Of a stretch of 64,000 bases of DNA, positions 32,857-40,229 are shown in pieces; the stretch's first letter is position 1, and every line of letters starts with the position of its first letter. Position numbers and translations under genes: made by a program. The DNA comes from Vicinamibacterales bacterium (GTDB lineage Bacteria; Acidobacteriota; Vicinamibacteria; Vicinamibacterales; UBA2999): assembly GCA_041394705.1 (NCBI GenBank), contig JAWKHS010000016.1, positions 62,001-126,000 of the forward strand, written 5' to 3'. The notes under the pieces are model-generated. The model worked only from the letters and a program-made list of their open reading frames with translations. It was not told the origin of the DNA and did not search any database.

Positions 32857-33264
32857 CTACTTCGCCGGAATCGTCGCCGGCTTGCCCTTCTCGAGAATGC
32901 GGAACGTGACCACCTTCGACGGCTCGGCCGTGCGCGTCGCGCTGACGGCGTAGGGCGCCTCGAACTGGAGGTCGCCGGCGCGGGCGGTGTACGGCGCCTT
33001 CCCGTCGGGCGTCACCACCTGCACGCCCTCGAGCACATAGGAGAACGAGAACGCGGGGTGCGAATGGCGGCCGGAGCTGCCGGTGGAGTTCGTCAGGTGC
33101 GTGATGACCACCTCCTTGCCGGGACACCACTCGCCGAGGTCCACGCGCGTCAGCTCCTTCGTCGCGGTCTGGCGATCCTGCGCCGCCGTCGTCGCGGTCC
33201 ACACCGTTGCGAACACCACGCCGCAGACGAACGCCGCGGCGGCAATCAGTCCCTGTCGCACCAT
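32857..33264 (-). CDS. Exported or membrane-anchored cupin-domain protein
   Basis: This 135-residue protein has an N-terminal hydrophobic segment (LIAAAAFVCGVVFATVWTATTAA) that is either a signal or an anchor. A single small cupin follows: TNSTGSSGRHSHPAFSFSYVLEGVQVV carries two of the usual metal-binding His (H-S-H-P with a following Tyr), and YTARAGDLQFEAPYAVSATR the second motif, where the expected His is not obvious. Metal use is therefore uncertain. ATG 33264 has GGAGG upstream, so it was preferred over the GTG at 33276. It leads the leftward run of six genes. Confidence 0.8.
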   Translation of the reverse strand: MVRQGLIAAAAFVCGVVFATVWTATTAAQDRQTATKELTRVDLGEWCPGKEVVITHLTNSTGSSGRHSHPAFSFSYVLEGVQVVTPDGKAPYTARAGDLQFEAPYAVSATRTAEPSKVVTFRILEKGKPATIPAK

Positions 33265-33514
33265 GGGGGCCTCCACTCACGGCCAGCCGCGCGCCGTGGG
33301 CGGGATTCTGCCACAGGCGTCGTACGCGCGGTCCGGGTGGCGGCCGCGGGCGGCGGACGAGCCGCCAGGGAGGGCGCACCCGGCAGGTGTCCTCTGTGGA
33401 GCACTCCACCGCCGTGGATTCCGGTCAGGTTCTCGCAGCCGAGTGCACCGACGGCGGGCACGTCCATTGCAGTCCGTCGAGATCAAGCCGGCGGTGCCGG
33501 CGGAAGGAGGGGCC

Positions 33515-33994
33515 GTGAACAAGATGAGACATGCCGTGGTCGCGCTGCTGGTCGCAAGCGCGGTCAGCCTGCCGCCCATTCCGGCGTTCGCCGATCAGCA
33601 CGACCGCGGCCGTCACGACGACCGCTACGAGCGGGACTACCGGCACGGCAAGAGCAGGAAGAGCAAGGCGGCGCCGAAGGCCTGGCGCCACTACGACGAG
33701 CGGCACTACGAACCTGGGCAGCGCGGATACGACCCGGTGCGCTACTACCGGAGCGGCGGCCGGTACCGGCCGGTACGGCTGGGCCGCAACGATCGGATCT
33801 ACCGCGGTTCCGACAACCGTTACTACTGCCGGCGTGACGACGGCACCACGGGCCTGATCGTCGGCGGCATCGCGGGCGGCATCCTGGGGAGCATCATCGC
33901 CCCCCGGGATTCGAAGGCCATCGGCGCCATCATCGGCGCGGGCGCCGGCGCCATCATCGGCCGCGAGATCGACGACGGCATCGAGTGCCGCTGA
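33515..33994 (+). CDS. Exported protein with C-terminal glycine-zipper 2TM domain
   Basis: This 159-residue protein has a signal (MRHAVVALLVASAVSLPPIPAFAD), a strongly basic, Arg/Tyr/His-rich middle (residues about 25-105, HDRGRHDDRYERDYRHGKSR) and a glycine-zipper hairpin (TTGLIVGGIAGGILGSIIAPRDS / AIIGAGAGAIIGREIDDG) like the 17-kDa surface-antigen domain. Such domains insert in or associate with the outer membrane. The GTG start has AAGGAGG 4 nt upstream; the ATG at 33524 is 13 nt from it and less fitting. The 250-bp gap to the divergent cupin gene shows nothing further. Confidence 0.8.
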   Translation: MNKMRHAVVALLVASAVSLPPIPAFADQHDRGRHDDRYERDYRHGKSRKSKAAPKAWRHYDERHYEPGQRGYDPVRYYRSGGRYRPVRLGRNDRIYRGSDNRYYCRRDDGTTGLIVGGIAGGILGSIIAPRDSKAIGAIIGAGAGAIIGREIDDGIECR

Positions 33995-34008
33995 CCGGAT
34001 CCACCCGG

Positions 34009-34039
34009 CGGGCCGCGGAGGACACCCCTTCGCGGCCCG
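34009..34039. terminator. Hairpin between convergent genes, possible terminator
   Basis: A 9-bp stem (CGGGCCGCG / CGCGGCCCG) with a 13-nt loop lies between the glycine-zipper stop (33994) and the permease stop (34058). There is no T-tract, so its action as terminator is uncertain. Confidence 0.4.
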
Positions 34040-34057
34040 CGGCACGTACGGCCGCGA

Positions 34058-36514
34058 TCAGTCGTTCCGGAGCGCCGCCAGGGGGTCGAGGCGGGACGCC
34101 CGCCGCGCGGGCCAGACGCTCGCCGCCAGCGACACCGCGACGAGCACGAGCGCGATGAGTCCGATGGTGGCGGGGTCCCGTCCCGTCGTCTGCACCAGCA
34201 GCTCGGTGCGCTGGAAGAGCTGCCCGACGGCCAGGGCCCCCGCCAGGCCGACGCTCAACCCGACGGCCAGTTGCCACAGCGACCGCCGGAGGAACATCCC
34301 CGCCACGTCTCCGCCCGCGGCGCCCAGGGCCATTCGCACCCCGATCTCCTGCGTTCGCTGGCTCACCGAGTACGCCGTCACCGCATAGAGCCCCACCGCG
34401 GACAGCGCGAGCGCGATCCCCGCGAAGATGGCGAACATGGTGCCGAACACGCGAAACGCCCATCGCTGCCTGGCCAGCGCCTCGTCGAGCGTCCGCACGT
34501 TGTAGAGCGGCAGGTCGGGATCGATGGCGCGGACCTCCTCTCGGACGAGCGGCACGACGGCCTGGGGGTCGCCGTCGGCGCGCACCAGCAGCTGCATGAA
34601 CGCCCGGGGATCGGCGCGGAAGGGCACGTAGGCGATCGGGTCCGACTCGGGCGCCGAGAGATCCCGCTGCCAGACGTTGGGCACGATGCCGACGATGGTG
34701 CCGCCAATCGACGCCGCCACGCCGGGCGGTGGCGCGCCACCCGCCGTGTCCAGCGTCAGCTCGATCCTGCGGCCGAGCGGATCCTCGTCGGGGAAGTAGC
34801 GGCGCGCGAAGCGATCGTTGACGACGACGCCGTCCCTGCCGGGCAGGCCATCCGCGCCGTCCAGGGCGCGCCCGCGTGTGACGGCCAGGCCGAGCGTCTC
34901 GAAGTACCGCGGATCCACCGTGAGCATGGTGACCGTCGGCGCCTGCTCGTCCTTCGCCAGCGTGCGGCCGTCGATGCTCAGGCGCCGGGCGAATCCGCCG
35001 CCCAGCGGCAGGTTGCTGGCCACGGAGGCCGCCCGCACCGAGCCGACGGCCGCCAGGCGCTCCCGCAGCCGGTCGTAGAACGCGAGGCGCTCCTCCACCG
35101 CGGGATACTTGCGGTCCGGCAAAGTGAGCGACATCGCGACCAGGCGCGACGTGTCCACGCCGAGGTCCAGTCGATACAGCGTCAGGAAGTTGCGCATCAT
35201 GAAGCCGGCGCCCGCCAGGAGCGTCAGCGTCAGCGCCAGCTCGCCCATCACGAGCACGCTGCTCCACCGGCCGACGCGCACGCCGGCCGTGCCCGAGCGC
35301 CCCCCATCCTTCAGGACGTCGTTGACGTCCGTCCTGGACACGTGGAGGGCGGGCGCGAGCCCGAAGAGGATGGCCGTGCCCACGCAGATGGCGGCGAGGA
35401 ACGCGATGACGCGGCCGTCCATGGTGAACGCGATCCAGTAGGGCCTGCCAACGTCCTGCGTGGCGAGGTCGAAGAGCCGGATGCCCACCGCGGCGAGGCC
35501 CAGGCCCAGCAGCCCGGCGACGACGGCCAGCAGCAGGCTCTCGACCAGGAGCTGCCGGACCACGCGCCAGCGGTTGGCGCCGATGGATATCCTGACGGCG
35601 ATCTCGCGCGTTCGATGCGCGGCCCGCGACAACAGCAGGTTCGCGACGTTGGCGCAGGCGATGAGCAGCACGAAGGCGACCGCCCCCATCAGCGAGAGGA
35701 ACACCGCGCGGATCGGCCCGCCGTTCACCCGCTCGTTGAACGTCTGCAGCCTTGGCACGACGTCGGTGTTCGTGGACGGGTGATCGCGCGACAGCCGCTG
35801 GCCGATGCTCTGCAGTTCCGCGTCGGCCTCCGCGCGCGAGGCCTCGGGTCGCAGCCGCCCGAACACGCCGAGCGTGCGCGCGTTCCTGGGCCGCGCCGGC
35901 AGATCGGCCACCATGCCGAGCGGCTGCCAGAGGTCGCTGTTCTGCGGGAACCTGAAGTCCTCGGGCATCACGCCGATGACGACGGAGGGCACGTCGTTCA
36001 CCCGGACCACGCGGCCAAGGATGCCGGGATCGGCGCCGTAGCGGGACTTCCAGACGGCGCTGCCGAGGATGACGACACCGGGCGCGCCCGGTCGATCGTC
36101 GTCGGGGAGGAAGTCGCGCCCGAGCATGGGGGCCTGCCCGAGCAGGGCGAACGCGTTGGCCGACAGGAACGTGCCGAAATCGCGCTCGGGCGGCCGGCCC
36201 TCGTCGCTCACGTTCATGGTCGTGTCGGAGTAGGCGGCCAGGCCCGCGAACCTGGTTGCCGACTGGCGCCAGTCCGCGAAGTCCTCGTAGGACACGCCGA
36301 GGTCGCGGCTGCGGACCCGGTCGTACGAGCCAATCGCCATGATGCGGTCCGGATCGTCGAACGGGAGCCCGCGAATCAGGACCGCGTTCACGAAGGTGAA
36401 CACCGTGGCGTTCACGCCGATGCCGAGCGCGAGCGCGACCACGGCGGCCGCGGCGAACCATTTGTCCTTGACGAGCAGCCGCGTCGCGAAGCGCAGATCC
36501 TGCCAGAGGCCCAT
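34058..36514 (-). CDS. ADOP-type ABC transporter permease (MacB/FtsX fold)
   Basis: From the ATG at 36514 this 818-residue protein begins MGLWQDLRFATRLLVKDKWF, then TM1 with ALGIGVNATVFTFVNAVL. A MacB_PCD domain, three TMs with LIACANVANLLLSRAAHRTREIAVRISIGANRW, a second TM plus periplasmic domain, and three final TMs with VSQRTQEIGVRMALGAAGGDVAGMF follow; it ends ARRASRLDPLAALRND. It is the same family as the permease at 13293-15737, but the two are only distantly alike. No ATPase gene is adjacent. An upstream in-frame extension lacks membrane-protein sequence. It lies 176 bp after the hydroxylaminobenzene-mutase-like gene. Confidence 0.92.
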   Translation of the reverse strand: MGLWQDLRFATRLLVKDKWFAAAAVVALALGIGVNATVFTFVNAVLIRGLPFDDPDRIMAIGSYDRVRSRDLGVSYEDFADWRQSATRFAGLAAYSDTTMNVSDEGRPPERDFGTFLSANAFALLGQAPMLGRDFLPDDDRPGAPGVVILGSAVWKSRYGADPGILGRVVRVNDVPSVVIGVMPEDFRFPQNSDLWQPLGMVADLPARPRNARTLGVFGRLRPEASRAEADAELQSIGQRLSRDHPSTNTDVVPRLQTFNERVNGGPIRAVFLSLMGAVAFVLLIACANVANLLLSRAAHRTREIAVRISIGANRWRVVRQLLVESLLLAVVAGLLGLGLAAVGIRLFDLATQDVGRPYWIAFTMDGRVIAFLAAICVGTAILFGLAPALHVSRTDVNDVLKDGGRSGTAGVRVGRWSSVLVMGELALTLTLLAGAGFMMRNFLTLYRLDLGVDTSRLVAMSLTLPDRKYPAVEERLAFYDRLRERLAAVGSVRAASVASNLPLGGGFARRLSIDGRTLAKDEQAPTVTMLTVDPRYFETLGLAVTRGRALDGADGLPGRDGVVVNDRFARRYFPDEDPLGRRIELTLDTAGGAPPPGVAASIGGTIVGIVPNVWQRDLSAPESDPIAYVPFRADPRAFMQLLVRADGDPQAVVPLVREEVRAIDPDLPLYNVRTLDEALARQRWAFRVFGTMFAIFAGIALALSAVGLYAVTAYSVSQRTQEIGVRMALGAAGGDVAGMFLRRSLWQLAVGLSVGLAGALAVGQLFQRTELLVQTTGRDPATIGLIALVLVAVSLAASVWPARRASRLDPLAALRND

Positions 36515-36690
36515 CGCGTCCCCCCTGAGGCGGAGCGCCGGGACCGGCCGTCTCGGCCCGGGCAGGCGCACCCCGCTCCAGACCATTACGCCGCCCGGGG
36601 ACGCAGGTTCCTCCCGCGGCGCGACTAGGCCCAGGAAACCGTCGTGCCCGCCGCGAGCGCGTACGGCGATGGTGACGCCCGGCTGCGGCG

Positions 36691-37143
36691 TCAGCGGCCC
36701 GCGCGCGGCGCGGCCGACCGCAAGCCCCAGACGACGAGGGACAGAGTAGCGATGAGGGCGGCGCCGCCGCCGCGAAGCAGGATCGCGATGATGCCCTCCT
36801 GGAACGGCGTCCCGTGCGCGGCGCCCGCCGCCATGGGCAGAAGCGCGTTGCCGGCCCCCCAGATGCCGCCGAGCAGGTTCGCCGTCCACGGCGCCGCGCA
36901 GCCGACAAGCGCCAGGAAGAATGCGCTTCTCCCGAGCGCTGCCGGCAGGTCGAGTCGCGTCCAGGCCAACCCGAGGATCATGAGGAACATGCCCTGGGTG
37001 ATGCCGAGCAGGTGCGTCGCGAGACCCAGCCGTGGGACGGTGAAGGCCGGGACCGCCACCCCCACGAACAACGCGACGAGGAACAGCAGGCCGCCGGCCT
37101 GAAGCAGCCGGTGGCCCTGGCGCCGAGCGAGATCCGGGTCCAT
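36691..37143 (-). CDS. Hydroxylaminobenzene mutase-like membrane protein
   Basis: This 150-residue protein has four TM segments. The pattern RRQGHRLLQAGGLLFLVALFVGVAVP, then FTVPRLGLATHLLGITQGMFLMILGLAW and APWTANLLGGIWGAGNALLPMAAGAAHGTPFQE follows HabA/HabB of nitrobenzene-degrading pseudomonads, which isomerise hydroxylaminobenzene to 2-aminophenol. Most genomic homologues have no nitroarene pathway, and none is seen here, so the physiological role is open. The ATG at 37143 has a GGAGGTG site just upstream and was preferred over the GTG two codons earlier. Confidence 0.72.
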   Translation of the reverse strand: MDPDLARRQGHRLLQAGGLLFLVALFVGVAVPAFTVPRLGLATHLLGITQGMFLMILGLAWTRLDLPAALGRSAFFLALVGCAAPWTANLLGGIWGAGNALLPMAAGAAHGTPFQEGIIAILLRGGGAALIATLSLVVWGLRSAAPRAGR

Positions 37144-37226
37144 GGGCACCTCCGAGGAAGGCCTGAACGCGAGGCGCGGTCAGCCGAGGCGGGATCTTCG
37201 CGCGGAAGCTCGGCCGTGGCAACCGC

Positions 37227-37508
37227 TCAGTCGACCCGGCAGAACTCCACGTAGAACGTCACGGGGCCGTCCGGACGCACCTCGTGCGGCACCCCGGGCT
37301 CGACGACGCCGTGCCTGGCCGGCGTCAGTTCCACCTCCTGGAGCTCCGGGGCGAGGATGCGGTACACGAGGCGGCCCTCGACGACGACGATGCGCGCCCA
37401 CGTCCCCGGCGCGGTCGTGTGGTGCCGCAGCAGTCCCGGCGGCACGGTCGTCTCCGTGAAGGTCGGCGAGCGCCGGAACGCCACGGCGCCGTCGGGCATC
37501 GTCGTCAT
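37227..37508 (-). CDS. DUF1971 (TehB N-terminal-like) protein
   Basis: This 93-residue protein has the DUF1971 pattern: MPDGAVAFRRSPTFTETTVPPGLLRHHTTAPGTWARIVVVEGRLVYRIL, then a conserved VVEPGVPHEVRPDGPVTFYVEFCR ending. It is a small cupin-like beta-barrel, also found as the N-terminal domain of some TehB tellurite-resistance proteins; the methyltransferase part of TehB is absent. The ATG at 37508 has GGAGG about 7 nt upstream. It lies 84 bp before the hydroxylaminobenzene-mutase-like gene and 39 bp after the DUF5916 gene. Confidence 0.85.
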   Translation of the reverse strand: MTTMPDGAVAFRRSPTFTETTVPPGLLRHHTTAPGTWARIVVVEGRLVYRILAPELQEVELTPARHGVVEPGVPHEVRPDGPVTFYVEFCRVD

Positions 37509-37546
37509 CGTCGCCTCCGTCGCCGCCGCCCGCGGCGGGAACGTCG

Positions 37547-39829
37547 CTACTTCTGAATCAGGTAGTTCAGCTTCACCGCGAGCGAGCGGTCCTTCTGGGC
37601 GAAGACGTCGGAGGGCAGACCGGTCTGGCGCAGGTCGTTGTAGACGACGTACAGGTCGCTGCCGGCGTGATGGATCAGGTTGAAGCGGATGTTGTTCGAA
37701 ATCTCGTGACTGGCGGTGTTGTACTGCGTGAGGCTGCGGATGGTCATCTTCGGGCTGAACGTGTAGTCCATGCGCACCGAGGTGAGGTTCACCAGGAAGT
37801 TGCCCCACGGCATCTTCACGTCGTTGCGGCTGTACTGCACTTCCGCCGAGAACTGACTCGTCGCGCGCGCGCCGCCGGACAGGGTGAGGCCGCGCCGGGT
37901 ACCGCCGTAGTAGTCGTCGATCTGGACGTTGGTCCGCTGGTAGAAGCGCTTGCCGGGGCTCGTGTTGTACATGAACCGCCACTCGTTCATGCCGTAGGAG
38001 CCGGTCGGCACGGTGACGCCCTGGATCCGGAACGGGTCGTCCAGCACGTCGAGATTCTTCTGGTAGATCACGGTGATGCCGGAGTCGTCGCGGAAGGTCG
38101 TGCCGAGCATCAGGTGGTGCAGGCGCGCCACGAGCCGGCCCGTCTGGTCCGTGGTGTACGTGAGCACGTACATCGGCTCGAACAGCTTGACGTTCCCGCG
38201 CTTCGGCCGGGGCGTCGGGCCGAAGTAGACCTTCGTGGTGCGGATGCCCGTGCGCTGGACGAAGCCGGCCTCGGCGTTGAAGTTCTTCTGCACGTCCAGG
38301 TAGTTCAGCCACAGGTTCCACTTCGGATCGCGGTAGGCGATGCGGCCGTAGAACGCCATGTCGTCGCCCTGACCCTCCACCACGCCCTCGGGGGAGTCGG
38401 TCTTCGCCACGTAGGAGTTGACCTGCAGGCTGCGCCCGATGCTGAAGTTGCCGTCGACGGCCATCGTCCGGTTGAAGTGGGCGCTGCCGTCCACCGACTC
38501 CTTGTCGATGAAGAGCGCGCCGACGCGGGACCGCCGGAACACGTCGCGGCTGTAGCGGCTCACGAAGAAGTTGTCGCCGGGCCGGCCGAAGGCGCTGTCG
38601 GTCCGCACGTCCATGACGGCGATGTTGTTGCGGCCCACCTTGCCGGTCAGACGCGTCCCGCCCAGGATCGGCACGGGCTGGCCGGTGGCCGACAGACCGA
38701 TGCGGCGGCTGAAGAACAGGTCGGTCTGCACGGGCGTGCTCGTGAACGCCGAGCCGGTGCCCACGGTGAACATGTTCGAGTTCTCGAGGAAGAAGTCGCG
38801 CTTCTCGGGGAAGAACAGGCTGAAGCGGGTGAGGTTCACCTGCTGCTCGTCCACCTCCACCTGCGCGAAGTCGGTGTTCAGCGTGACGTCGAGGTTCAGG
38901 CTGGGGGTGACGCCGTAGCGGGCGTCGAGCCCGACGTCGCGCTTCCACGTGGTGCGGCGGTTCGTGGCGCTCAGCTCCTGCCGGCGCGGGCCTGCGACCA
39001 CGAACGGCTTCAGCTTCAGGTCCATCCCGAGGCTCAGGTTCTGGAGGCCGCGCAGTTCCCCGGCCATGCTCACGCGGGTGAGGGAGTAGGCGCGGGGAAT
39101 CGGGGACCAGTAGTCGATCTCGTTCTTCTTGCGGATGTTCCGCATGAAGTTGATGCCCCAGATCTGCTCGTCGCTGGGGCGGAACCGCAGGGTGTTGGTG
39201 GGAATCGCGATCTCGGCCGTCCAGCCGTCGGCCGTGATCCGGGCCGCCGCGTCCCACACGCCGTCCCAATTGCGGTTGACGTTCGAGGTCGTGCCGCGCC
39301 CGCCGCCTTCGCCCTCGTCGAAGACCTGCTGTTCGAGCTTCGCGCCGAGAGGCGTCGTCACGAACATGTAGCCGTTGCGCGAGTCCTTGAAGGTGTCGAG
39401 GATCACCTGGAAGTTGTCCTCGTCGAAGAGCCGATCGGCGTCCCGCCGCATCTCGGTGGCCACCACGTCCCCGCCGCCGTGATGGGCGTGCTCGCCCGCC
39501 GCGGCCGGCTCGCCTCCCGCCTCGGCCACGTCGACGCCGCCCGCCTGATAGGCGTGGACGGCGATGTAGATCGTGCGGGCGTCGTACACGATGCGCACCT
39601 CGGTGCGGTCCGACGCGGGCTGGCCCAGGCTGGGCTCCTGCTGCGTGAAGCCGTCCACGGGCGTCGCCGCCTTCCAGGCGTCGTCGCCGAGGTCGCCGTC
39701 GATTCTCGGACCGACGTCCACCTTCGCCGCCTGGATGAACGGGCGTTCCCGGCTGGCTTGGGCGGCGGCTGACAGGGGGGTGGCCACGACGAGCGCGGCC
39801 GCGAACACGGCAAGTCTTCTCGGCGACAT
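37547..39829 (-). CDS. CBM9-DUF5916 outer-membrane barrel protein
   Basis: From the ATG at 39829 this 760-residue protein has a signal (MSPRRLAVFAAALVVATPLSAAAQA), then a CBM9-like beta-sandwich (PRIDGDLGDDAWKAATPVDGF, RIVYDARTIYIAVHAYQ, DNFQVILDTFKDSRNGYMF, about residues 30-230). A long DUF5916 part follows with barrel-like strands, including VNLTRFSLFFPEKRDFFLENSNMF and FSRRIG, ending in KLNYLIQK. An unusual Gly/Ala/His insertion (GGEPAAAGEHAHHGGGDVVATE) interrupts the CBM9 domain. Members are common in Acidobacteriota and Bacteroidota; transport or ligand binding at the outer membrane is assumed, not shown. Confidence 0.88.
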   Translation of the reverse strand: MSPRRLAVFAAALVVATPLSAAAQASRERPFIQAAKVDVGPRIDGDLGDDAWKAATPVDGFTQQEPSLGQPASDRTEVRIVYDARTIYIAVHAYQAGGVDVAEAGGEPAAAGEHAHHGGGDVVATEMRRDADRLFDEDNFQVILDTFKDSRNGYMFVTTPLGAKLEQQVFDEGEGGGRGTTSNVNRNWDGVWDAAARITADGWTAEIAIPTNTLRFRPSDEQIWGINFMRNIRKKNEIDYWSPIPRAYSLTRVSMAGELRGLQNLSLGMDLKLKPFVVAGPRRQELSATNRRTTWKRDVGLDARYGVTPSLNLDVTLNTDFAQVEVDEQQVNLTRFSLFFPEKRDFFLENSNMFTVGTGSAFTSTPVQTDLFFSRRIGLSATGQPVPILGGTRLTGKVGRNNIAVMDVRTDSAFGRPGDNFFVSRYSRDVFRRSRVGALFIDKESVDGSAHFNRTMAVDGNFSIGRSLQVNSYVAKTDSPEGVVEGQGDDMAFYGRIAYRDPKWNLWLNYLDVQKNFNAEAGFVQRTGIRTTKVYFGPTPRPKRGNVKLFEPMYVLTYTTDQTGRLVARLHHLMLGTTFRDDSGITVIYQKNLDVLDDPFRIQGVTVPTGSYGMNEWRFMYNTSPGKRFYQRTNVQIDDYYGGTRRGLTLSGGARATSQFSAEVQYSRNDVKMPWGNFLVNLTSVRMDYTFSPKMTIRSLTQYNTASHEISNNIRFNLIHHAGSDLYVVYNDLRQTGLPSDVFAQKDRSLAVKLNYLIQK

Positions 39830-40229
39830 CAAGACCCTTAACTCTACACGTCCGGCCGGGATCGCAGGGCCGGATCCGCACGCATTCGTTGGCCCGTAAC
39901 CGCTTTCTTTGTAACAACTTGTCATGACCCATCGGCTCCGAGGGCGTGGCGCGCCGTCGCGTCGTTCGGCCAGACGTCTCGAGCGGCAGGCAAGGGGGCG
40001 AGGGGGCGACGCCCGACCGTGTGCCCTTTCTAGACGGTGTTCCAGATCGCACCACCGGCCGCGATTTCCGTCGCCAGGCGCGGTTTTCCGGGGGTTTTCG
40101 ACGAGTCACGGCGGACGCAGGGCTGGAGCGGCCCGGGCGCTGCGCCGAAAGTGAACAGCGACAGACGTCATCGTCGGTGCCCGCCGGCACCGGCCGAAGC
40201 TCGTAACTCTTTGAAGGAGAGCACCTTGT
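39830..40229. other. 400-bp divergent intergenic region
   Basis: This separates the DUF5916 barrel (minus) from the S8 protease (plus) and should hold both promoters. I see an AT-richer stretch at about 39897-39925 (CGCTTTCTTTGTAACAACTT) that stands out from its surroundings and is the likely promoter zone for one or both genes, but no convincing -10/-35 pair. No gene is supported. The region ends with AAGGAGA before ATG 40230. Confidence 0.5.

Noticed and set aside
34271..36628. A 785-codon plus-strand frame over the second permease
   Set aside because: Antisense shadow with low-complexity composition and no membrane segments.
36691..37143. Nitroarene degradation pathway
   Set aside because: One hydroxylaminobenzene-mutase-like gene alone is not evidence; no nitroreductase or aminophenol dioxygenase gene is near.
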